Origin: Bog-473 sp035551835
GTDB taxonomy: Bacteria > Actinomycetota > Acidimicrobiia > Acidimicrobiales > RAAP-2
DNA length: 64,000 nt
Assembly: GCA_035551835.1 (NCBI GenBank)
Contig: DASZMN010000084.1
Location: 18,219 to 82,218 of the forward strand
Reading direction: 5' to 3'
The position numbers were made by a program, and so were the translations under genes. Below, piece by piece: positions 45,882 through 52,582 of this stretch. The notes under the pieces are model-generated. The model was not told the DNA's origin. It saw nothing but the letters and a program-made list of their open reading frames with translations, and made no database searches. The first letter of the stretch is position 1. Each line of letters begins with the position of its first letter.

Positions 45882-47564
45882 TTACCGGGTCGTGTCGGAA
45901 CCCTCGGTTCCCTCGGCCAGCCTTCGGCGCAGCTCGGCCACCCGTGCCGATACTTCGGATGCCGCCGTCGGCGCCGCCTCCTTCTGGAGTTGGGCCACCG
46001 TCCGCTCGATCGCCGCCAGCCACGGGCTCGGTCCTCGCCCGGACGACGACGGTGCGTCGCCCGCCCGCTCGAACCAGCTGCACCACAGCTCGTCTTCGGA
46101 ACGGGTGAGTGCGACGTAGAGGAGCCGGCGCTCCTCGTCCACCGCAGCGTCGGTCTGTGCCGAGGCGATCGGCATCAGCCCTGCGCTCAGCCCGAGCACC
46201 ATGACGGTCGGCCACTGCAGACCCTTGGCGCGGTGGAACGTCGTCAGCACGACGTGGTCCCCTGCCGCGGGGTCATCGCCGCCCGGGACATCAGTGGCCG
46301 GGCCGTCGGTCGCGTCGAGGTCGGCGTCGCTAATGGCGCCCCGTTTGGCGTCGGCGGCCTCGGCACGCAGATCGCTGGCCGGGCCGAGGTCGGACCCGGC
46401 GATGCGGCTCGGCACGCGGGCCGCGTCCATGGCGGCTTGGACCTTCACGAGCTGGGCGTTGGTTCGGGTGAGGACGGCGATGCTCGACCAGCGCCGTCCG
46501 GGCGTGCGTGACATCTTGGCCTGGCTCGCGGCCCAAGCCGCCTCGTCGTCGTCGGTGGCGTGGGCGATGACCTGGGGCACCGGCCCGTCGACCCGCGTCG
46601 TGTGGGGGGGCACGACCTCGCCGTCCTCGGAGAACGACCCGCCTTCTTGCAGCACGGCGGTCGCGACGGCCACGACCTGTGGCGTGCAGCGATGGTTCTC
46701 GTCGAGACGGATGACCTTGGTGCCGCGCAGCAGGTCGGGCAGGCGACCGAGCAGCGTGGGGTCGGCACCGTTGAACCCGTAGACCGATTGGTTGGGGTCG
46801 CCGACCACGAAGAGGTCCGGCTCGTCGGCCAGCATCGTGGTGAGGAGGCGGAACTGGGCCGGGTTCACGTCCTGCATCTCGTCGACGAAGAGGTGGCGGG
46901 TGCGCCAACGGATGGAGTCGGCGAACTCTGCGTCACCGGCGAGCGCGTCGGCGCACGCGACGATCAGGTCGTCGAAGTCGAGGAGGCGGCGGCGGGTCCG
47001 TTCCGTCTCGTAGCGGGCGTAGGCGTCGGCGACCTGCTCGGCGCTGAGGCCGCTGCGGCGCCGGTGCCGGCGCGCCTCGTTCTCGTAGTGGTCGGGCGAG
47101 ACGAGGCGCGCCTTGGCCCAGCCGATCTCACTGTCGAGGGCGCGGGTGCGGCGGGCATCGCCGTTCGTGACCTCGGCCAGCAGGCGGCGGCGGTCGGTCA
47201 TGAGCTGGGGCGCCGGGCGGTTGCGGAGCTCGCGGTGTTCGCGCAGGAGGCCCAACGCGGTGCGGTGGAAGGTGCCGGCCTTCACGCCGGCGACGCCCAG
47301 GGACCACAGGCGCGTGCGCAGCTCCTCGGCGGCCTTGCGGCTGAACGTGGTGACCAGGGTGCGGTCCCCTTCGATAGTCCCCTCGCGGACGCGGCGGGCG
47401 ACGCGGAGCGTGAGCACCCTCGTCTTGCCGGCGCCGGCGCCGGCGACGACGCAGAGCAGCGGTTCGTCCGATTCGATCGCCTCTCGCTGGGCCATGGTGA
47501 GACGCTTGGCGCCGGGGAGGGCCTCCCAGGTGTCCGTCTCGAAGCCCTCGAACGTCATCACCAC
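45882..47564 (-). CDS. UvrD/Rep-type superfamily I helicase, short form
   Basis: 560 aa. All core motifs are present: AGAGAGKT (41-48), TFSRKAAEEL, FVDEMQDVNPAQ, VGDPNQSVYGFNGAD, LDENHRCTPQVV, VVLTTFHRAKGLQWPTV and RLLYVALTRSEDEL. Between the motif IV region (VLTRTNAQLVKVQ) and motif V there are only about 90 residues, so most of the 2B domain of UvrD/PcrA (~700+ aa) is missing. The C-terminal tail is short. The start was set at GTG 47564 by a TACCGT box 7 nt upstream; ATG 47558 is two codons on. The open frame beyond is not supported. Confidence 0.87.
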   Translation of the reverse strand: MVMTFEGFETDTWEALPGAKRLTMAQREAIESDEPLLCVVAGAGAGKTRVLTLRVARRVREGTIEGDRTLVTTFSRKAAEELRTRLWSLGVAGVKAGTFHRTALGLLREHRELRNRPAPQLMTDRRRLLAEVTNGDARRTRALDSEIGWAKARLVSPDHYENEARRHRRRSGLSAEQVADAYARYETERTRRRLLDFDDLIVACADALAGDAEFADSIRWRTRHLFVDEMQDVNPAQFRLLTTMLADEPDLFVVGDPNQSVYGFNGADPTLLGRLPDLLRGTKVIRLDENHRCTPQVVAVATAVLQEGGSFSEDGEVVPPHTTRVDGPVPQVIAHATDDDEAAWAASQAKMSRTPGRRWSSIAVLTRTNAQLVKVQAAMDAARVPSRIAGSDLGPASDLRAEAADAKRGAISDADLDATDGPATDVPGGDDPAAGDHVVLTTFHRAKGLQWPTVMVLGLSAGLMPIASAQTDAAVDEERRLLYVALTRSEDELWCSWFERAGDAPSSSGRGPSPWLAAIERTVAQLQKEAAPTAASEVSARVAELRRRLAEGTEGSDTTR

Positions 47565-47571
47565 ACTCCGC

Positions 47572-47577
47572 ACGGTA
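47572..47577 (-). promoter_or_regulatory. -10 box TACCGT for the UvrD-like gene
   Basis: Minus-strand TACCGT ends 7 nt before GTG 47564. Confidence 0.4.
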
Positions 47578-47698
47578 CAGAAGGGGTGCTCGGAGCCACC
47601 CTTCGGGCCTGCATCCATGGTGGCCGACCGGAGCCCTCGGGCGCCTGCCGGGCTGTTGGGACGGGTCGGGAGGCCGCGGGGAAAGAGTGCGGCGGAGG

Positions 47699-47738
47699 GG
47701 CGGGGCCGGCAAGCAAAGGGCGGGGCCGGCAAGCAAAG
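47699..47738. repeat. 20-bp tandem duplication
   Basis: GGCGGGGCCGGCAAGCAAAG occurs twice back to back (47699-47718, 47719-47738) in the 226-bp spacer between ddl and the UvrD-like gene, a spacer that otherwise shows no gene. Confidence 0.85.
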
Positions 47739-47790
47739 TGACGGAGCGGGCTGGCGGCGCGGGCCGGCGGAGGCGGGAGGCAGCAGGAAG

Positions 47791-48870
47791 TCAGGCGAGG
47801 CGGTGGGTGCGCAGGGCCTTGCGGCGGGCGTGGCGGGCCCGGGCGAGGCGGACCAGCTCGTCGAGGACGGCGGCGAAGGAGAGGCCTTCGGCCTCCCAGA
47901 GCATGGGGAACATCGAGATGGGGGTGAAGCCCGGCATGGTGTTGACCTCGTTGACGATGATCTCGTCGTCGTCGGCCAGGAAGAGGTCGACCCGGGCCAG
48001 GCCCTCGACGCGGAGCGCCCGGTAGGCCGCGGTGGCGACGCGCTGCGCGTGCGCCAGCTGGGCGTCGGTGAGGTCGGTCGGCGCGATGGTCTCGGCGAGG
48101 CCGAGCACGTACTTGTCGTCGTAGTCGTAGAACTCGCGGCTGGCCAGTATCTCGCCCGCCCTGGTGACGCGGACGTCCTCGTTCCCGAGGGCGCCGAGCT
48201 CGAGCTCGCGGCCGCGGACGAACTCCTCGAGGAGCACGTGGTCGTCGAACTCGAACGCTGCTGTGACCGCGTCGCCGAGCGCGGCAGCGCCGGTGGGCTT
48301 GGACACGCCGATGGACGAGCCGAGGTTGGCCGGCTTGACGAAGAGCGGGAGCCCGAGCGCGGCCACCGCCTCGTCGAGGACGTCGCGCGACCACGTGGCG
48401 CGCTCGGCCACCCGCCAGGCCGCCACCGGGACGGCGTGGTCGTGCAGCACGGACTTGGCGATGCCCTTGTCCATGCAGATGGCCGAGCTGAGCACGCCGG
48501 CGCCGACGTAGGGGACCCCGAGCGCCTCGAGGTGGCCCTGGATCACCCCGTCCTCGCCGAAGGGACCGTGCAGCACGGGGAACGCGACGGCGTCGGGGGG
48601 CAGGGCGGCCTCGAGCCCGGGCAGCTGCGCGTCGGGCGCGTCGGCGAGGAGGTCGTCGGGCGACGTCAGCGCGCCGCCGTCGCCGCTCGCCACGTCGACG
48701 AGCACGGCGCGGGCGTCGACCCACCGCTTGTCGCGGGTGAGGCCGAGGACGGACACCGACCACCCACCGTCCAACGCCGTCTGCACGATGCGGCGCGCCG
48801 AGACGCACGACACCTCGTGCTCGGCCGAGGGCCCCCCGTAGATCACCGCCAGCTCCCGGGGTTCAGGCAT
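47791..48870 (-). CDS. ddl: D-alanine--D-alanine ligase
   Basis: 359 aa ATP-grasp ligase that makes D-Ala-D-Ala for peptidoglycan. Signatures: VIYGGPSAEHEVSCVSA (N-terminal), HGPFGEDGVIQGHLEALGVPYVGAGVLSS, MDKGIAKSVL, FVKPANLGSSIGVSK, and NEVNTMPGFTPISMFPML near the end. The omega loop reads YDYDDKY, with the K-Y pair of ordinary Ddl enzymes, not a VanA-type D-Ala-D-Lac ligase. Divergent from murF, which uses the product. Confidence 0.95.
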   Translation of the reverse strand: MPEPRELAVIYGGPSAEHEVSCVSARRIVQTALDGGWSVSVLGLTRDKRWVDARAVLVDVASGDGGALTSPDDLLADAPDAQLPGLEAALPPDAVAFPVLHGPFGEDGVIQGHLEALGVPYVGAGVLSSAICMDKGIAKSVLHDHAVPVAAWRVAERATWSRDVLDEAVAALGLPLFVKPANLGSSIGVSKPTGAAALGDAVTAAFEFDDHVLLEEFVRGRELELGALGNEDVRVTRAGEILASREFYDYDDKYVLGLAETIAPTDLTDAQLAHAQRVATAAYRALRVEGLARVDLFLADDDEIIVNEVNTMPGFTPISMFPMLWEAEGLSFAAVLDELVRLARARHARRKALRTHRLA

Positions 48871-48876
48871 CGGACG

Positions 48877-48882
48877 AGGCTA
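48877..48882 (-). promoter_or_regulatory. -10 box TAGCCT for leaderless ddl
   Basis: Minus-strand TAGCCT ends 6 nt before ATG 48870. The adjoining plus-strand TACAAT (48883-48888) suits a divergent murF promoter, which keeps a Shine-Dalgarno (GGAG 48897-48900). Confidence 0.5.
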
Positions 48883-48907
48883 TACAATCACTCGCCGGAG
48901 ACGATGC

Positions 48908-50218
48908 GTGCGCTTCTCGACATCTGAGCTGGCGACGTATCTCGGCGGGTCGCCGACCGGGCCCGATGTCACGGTGAACGGTGCGAGCATCGACTCGCGC
49001 TCGCTCGTGGCGGGTCAGCTCTTCGTGCCGATCACGGCCGAGCGGGACGGCCACTCCTTCATCGGCGCGGCGCTCGAGGCCGGGGCGCCCGCCTACCTGA
49101 CCTCGCACGAGCCCGTGGGGGCGACCGCGATCGAGGTGGACGACACGGCCGCCGCGCTGCTGCGCCTGGGGACGCTGGCGCGCGACCGGACCCGGGGGAG
49201 CGTGATCGGTATCACGGGGTCGGTGGGCAAGACGACGACCAAGGACCTGGTGCGCCACTGCCTGGCGGCGGCCTTCCCGACCGCGGCGAGCGAACAGTCC
49301 TTCAACAACGAGCTCGGCCTGCCGCTCACGTTGCTCAACGCGGCCGACGACGCGCGCTGGGTGGTGTTGGAGATGGGGACGCGCGGTATCGGCCACATCG
49401 CGAGGCTCGCCGCCGTGGCGCGGCCCGAGGTCGGGATCGTGACGCGCGTGGCGATGGCGCACGTGGAGTATCTCGGCGACCTCGACGGGGTGGCGCGGGC
49501 CAAGAGCGAGCTGGTGGCCGCGCTCCCGCCCTCGGGCGTCGCCGTCCTGAACCTCGACGACCCGCGCGTGGCGGCCATGCGCGCGGTGTGCCGCTGCCCG
49601 GTCGTCGGGTACGGCGAGCACGCCCACGCCGACGTGCGCGCGCACGACGTGACGCTCGACGACGAGCTGCGGCCGCGCTTCACGCTGTCCTCGCCGTGGG
49701 GCGGCGGCGAGGTGCGCCTGGCGCTGCACGGGGTGCAGCAGGTGGCGAACGCGTTGGCCGCCGCGGCGACGGCGCTGTGGGCCGGGGTGCCCTTCGACGC
49801 CGTGGCCCACGCGCTCTCGGAAGTCGACGCGCCCGCGCTGCGCATGGAGGTGCGCCGCGAGCCCGGCGGCCCGCTGCTGATCGTGGACTGCTACAACGCC
49901 AACCCGGAGTCGACCGAGGCCGCCCTGCGGTCGCTCGCCGCGCTGGCGGCCGATCGCAAGCTCGCCCTCCTCGGCCTGATGGCCGAGCTCGGCGCGGCGA
50001 CCGAGGCCGAGCACCGGCGCCTGGCGCAGCTGGCGGAGGAGCTGGGCCTCGAGGTCGTGGGGTACCGGACCGACCTCTACGGCGCGGCCCGGGTCGACAC
50101 GGTCGACGAGGCGGCGGCGCTGCTGCGGACGTCGGGCCCGGGCGACGCCGCGCTGGTCAAGGGCAGCCGGGTGGCGCGGCTCGAAGAGGTCGTGCGCGCC
50201 TACGAGGCCGGAAGCTGA
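48908..50218 (+). CDS. murF: UDP-N-acetylmuramoyl-tripeptide--D-alanyl-D-alanine ligase
   Basis: 436 aa Mur ligase that adds D-Ala-D-Ala to UDP-MurNAc-tripeptide. The N-terminal MurF domain has GASIDSRSLVAGQLFVP; the ATP loop is GITGSVGKTT (101-110); SFNNELGLPLTLL and EMGTRGIGHIARL are MurF-typical; the C-terminal domain has DCYNANPESTEAALRSLA. GTG 48908 has a GGAG site 7 nt upstream; the ATG 4 nt earlier is out of frame. Its partner ddl is divergent; the rest of a dcw cluster is not here. Confidence 0.95.
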   Translation: MRFSTSELATYLGGSPTGPDVTVNGASIDSRSLVAGQLFVPITAERDGHSFIGAALEAGAPAYLTSHEPVGATAIEVDDTAAALLRLGTLARDRTRGSVIGITGSVGKTTTKDLVRHCLAAAFPTAASEQSFNNELGLPLTLLNAADDARWVVLEMGTRGIGHIARLAAVARPEVGIVTRVAMAHVEYLGDLDGVARAKSELVAALPPSGVAVLNLDDPRVAAMRAVCRCPVVGYGEHAHADVRAHDVTLDDELRPRFTLSSPWGGGEVRLALHGVQQVANALAAAATALWAGVPFDAVAHALSEVDAPALRMEVRREPGGPLLIVDCYNANPESTEAALRSLAALAADRKLALLGLMAELGAATEAEHRRLAQLAEELGLEVVGYRTDLYGAARVDTVDEAAALLRTSGPGDAALVKGSRVARLEEVVRAYEAGS

Positions 50219-50306
50219 TCCGAAGTTCACCCCGAAGGGCGGGGACTCGCGCCACAATTTCCAATCGGGCAGGCACGGACCCATGGACCCGCAAAGGCCC
50301 ACCGCC

Positions 50307-50312
50307 TAAGCT
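50307..50312 (+). promoter_or_regulatory. -10 box TAAGCT for the zinc-ribbon membrane protein
   Basis: TAAGCT ends 7 nt before ATG 50320 with no Shine-Dalgarno. Confidence 0.5.
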
Positions 50313-50319
50313 AATCCGT

Positions 50320-51621
50320 ATGGCGGTAGTAAAAGGCGGGGATTCTGGTGGTTCGCGCGCGTTTTGTGGGCACTGCGGCACCCGGGCGCAGGGGACAGCC
50401 TTCTGTCAGAGCTGCGGCGCCAGCTTGGCCGCCGAGGACGCGCCCGTCGTGGCCCTGGCATCCGGGGCGGCCTCAAGCGCGACATCCGGCGCCGCGGTAG
50501 CCCCCACCGAGACGTTGGCTCCGGCAGCTGTGGCCGACGCACCCCAAGAACCCGATACTCCACCGAGCGGCACTCCTGAAGTGCGGAGTGTTCCGCTCAC
50601 AACGCAGCGGAACTCGCGTCGGGGGTTGATCATCGGCGGTGCTATCGGCGCGGCCGTCATCCTCATCGGCGCGGCGGTCGGCGCGACGTTGCTGCTGTCG
50701 AAGACCTCGCCGCAGGGTCCGACGTACAGCACCCAGACAGCGCGCTACATCGCCCCGGTGCTGACCGACAACACAAAGATCGCCTACGTCTTGTCGCTGC
50801 TGAAGCCCGGCGGCGACGCATCGGGCGTGACCACTCTGATCACAACGGCCCAGAGTGATACCAAGAACGCACAACAGAACGTCGACGCTCTCGACGCGAC
50901 CTCGACATCGGACCAGGCCCTCGCTGCCGAGATCAACGCGGCACTGAGTGCGGAGGGCGCATGGCTCCAGACCGCGGGTGCGGTGCTCGCCAACACGTCG
51001 AGTCCTCAGGTCTCCCAGCTCTCGGGGATCGGACTTGACGCCCAGAACAAGTTCGCCGCCCTGGGACCGACCCTGCGTGCTGCCGCCAGAGCGCCCTTCC
51101 CATCTTCAGCCAACGTCGTCGCGTTTGCCTCGGCGAGCAACGCCAGCACGCAGGCCAATGCACAGAACACCACGTTCGCCAACCAGGTGCTCGCGCTGTT
51201 GAACCAGTCGACCTCGACGTTCCAATCGGTCAACACGTTCTACGCCCAACTCCAGACTGTGGCCCAAGGCGGCTTCAGCGATCTCTCCCTGCCGGAATTC
51301 GAGCAGCAGATCACTACCATCGTGGCCAGTCGGACCTCTCTCGCCGCCGCGGCCCAAGCACTCAACGCGCCGACACCCGCCAGCCAGACGGTCAGCACCG
51401 ACCTGGTCACCGCGTTCAACGACAGTCTCAAGGACGACAATGACCTGGCCACCTGCCTGAACGAAGCCAACGACGGTACGGAAGCCTTCATCTTCCAGGG
51501 CTGCCTGACCGCCTCGAGCTCGGACAACGCCACGGCTTCGGCGGATAAGGCCACATTCCTCACCGCCTACAACGCACTGCGAGCCAGCGTTGGCCAACCG
51601 CCGACGAGCGTGCAGTTCTAA
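50320..51621 (+). CDS. zinc-ribbon single-pass membrane protein with helical extracellular domain
   Basis: 433 aa. An N-terminal cytoplasmic zinc ribbon (C16, C19, C29, C32: FCGHCGTRAQGTAFCQSC) is followed by an Ala/Pro/Thr-rich linker (~40-95) and one transmembrane helix (~102-127, GLIIGGAIGAAVILIGAAVG). The remaining ~300 residues, rich in Ala/Ser/Thr/Gln and apparently helical, are outside. Two cysteines (CLNEAND..., FQGCLTA) near the C-terminus may form a disulfide. Family unknown. It lies between murF and a cell-wall amidase, which suggests an envelope role (inference). Confidence 0.72.
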   Translation: MAVVKGGDSGGSRAFCGHCGTRAQGTAFCQSCGASLAAEDAPVVALASGAASSATSGAAVAPTETLAPAAVADAPQEPDTPPSGTPEVRSVPLTTQRNSRRGLIIGGAIGAAVILIGAAVGATLLLSKTSPQGPTYSTQTARYIAPVLTDNTKIAYVLSLLKPGGDASGVTTLITTAQSDTKNAQQNVDALDATSTSDQALAAEINAALSAEGAWLQTAGAVLANTSSPQVSQLSGIGLDAQNKFAALGPTLRAAARAPFPSSANVVAFASASNASTQANAQNTTFANQVLALLNQSTSTFQSVNTFYAQLQTVAQGGFSDLSLPEFEQQITTIVASRTSLAAAAQALNAPTPASQTVSTDLVTAFNDSLKDDNDLATCLNEANDGTEAFIFQGCLTASSSDNATASADKATFLTAYNALRASVGQPPTSVQF

Positions 51622-51649
51622 AGCTGCGCTCATTCATCTGAGCGACTTG

Positions 51650-52540
51650 ATGCCCAGCCAACCGCCGACGGCGCGATCCGGCGCTCCGACGCGACGTCGC
51701 ACCCTCGCTGTCGGTGCTCTGGCGTCCCTCGCGGTGCTCGCCGGATGCAGTGCGTCCGTCGCGCAGCCGGTGGCGAGCCATGTGACCACGACGACAACGG
51801 CACCCGGTCCCAGCACGACGACAACGACAACCACCACGACACCGCCCACGACGACGACGGCCGTCCCGACGCTGCCGGTCGGCCGGCCTCTGGTTGGCAA
51901 GGTGGTCGGGATCGACCCTGGACACAACGGGCTGAACTACAGCAACCCCAGCTTTTTGAACAGCCAGGTCTTCAACGGGCGGACCGAAGAGGACTGCGAC
52001 ACCACCGGGACCGAAACAGCCGGGGGATACACGGAAGCCCAATTCAATTGGAACGTGGCTCAGTACCTCACAGTCGACCTTCAGAAGGAGGGGGCTCAGG
52101 TCGTGCTGACCCGTCCGAACAACTCGGGCGTCGGGCCCTGCGTCGACAAAAGGGCCGAGATCATCAATGCCACCCAGGCCGACGTGGCCATCGACATCCA
52201 TGCCGACGGAGGACCGGCGAATGGTCGAGGGTTTGCGGTCCTCGAACCGGTGGCCGACGGCCCCAACGATGCTGTGATCTCGTCTTCAGGGGCATTCGGC
52301 GACGACGTGCGAGCCAGCTTCCTGGCCACGACCGGCATGCCGGTCAGCACCTACGACGGCACCAACGGGCTCGTCTTCCGCGACGACCTCGCCGGGCTCA
52401 ACCTGACCACGGTCCCAAAGGTCCTCATTGAGTGCGGGAACATGCAGAACGCGACGGACGTGGCCCTGCTGACGTCGGCGGCGTTCCAGCAAAACGCCGC
52501 CATGGCGCTCGCCATCGCAATCTCGAACTTCTTGGTCTGA
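51650..52540 (+). CDS. lipoprotein N-acetylmuramoyl-L-alanine amidase (Amidase_3)
   Basis: 296 aa secreted zinc amidase that cuts the glycan-peptide bond of peptidoglycan. A signal with lipobox LAVLAGC places the lipidated Cys at 33, followed by a Thr-rich spacer (~46-72) that may be O-glycosylated. The catalytic domain shows VVGIDPGHNG (zinc His), ADVAIDIHADGG (second His) and VLIECGNMQN (Glu). GTG/TTG alternatives exist, but ATG 51650 gives a proper signal peptide. It follows the zinc-ribbon membrane protein by 28 bp and may be co-transcribed with it. Confidence 0.88.
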   Translation: MPSQPPTARSGAPTRRRTLAVGALASLAVLAGCSASVAQPVASHVTTTTTAPGPSTTTTTTTTTPPTTTTAVPTLPVGRPLVGKVVGIDPGHNGLNYSNPSFLNSQVFNGRTEEDCDTTGTETAGGYTEAQFNWNVAQYLTVDLQKEGAQVVLTRPNNSGVGPCVDKRAEIINATQADVAIDIHADGGPANGRGFAVLEPVADGPNDAVISSSGAFGDDVRASFLATTGMPVSTYDGTNGLVFRDDLAGLNLTTVPKVLIECGNMQNATDVALLTSAAFQQNAAMALAIAISNFLV

Positions 52541-52582
52541 TTCCCTTACATGAGCGACTGGGTCTCGCTTGGCTCCGCCTGC

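Noticed and set aside
47791..48870. Vancomycin-resistance-type D-Ala-D-Lac ligase
   Set aside because: The omega loop keeps the Lys-Tyr pair of ordinary Ddl enzymes and no vanH/vanX neighbours are present.
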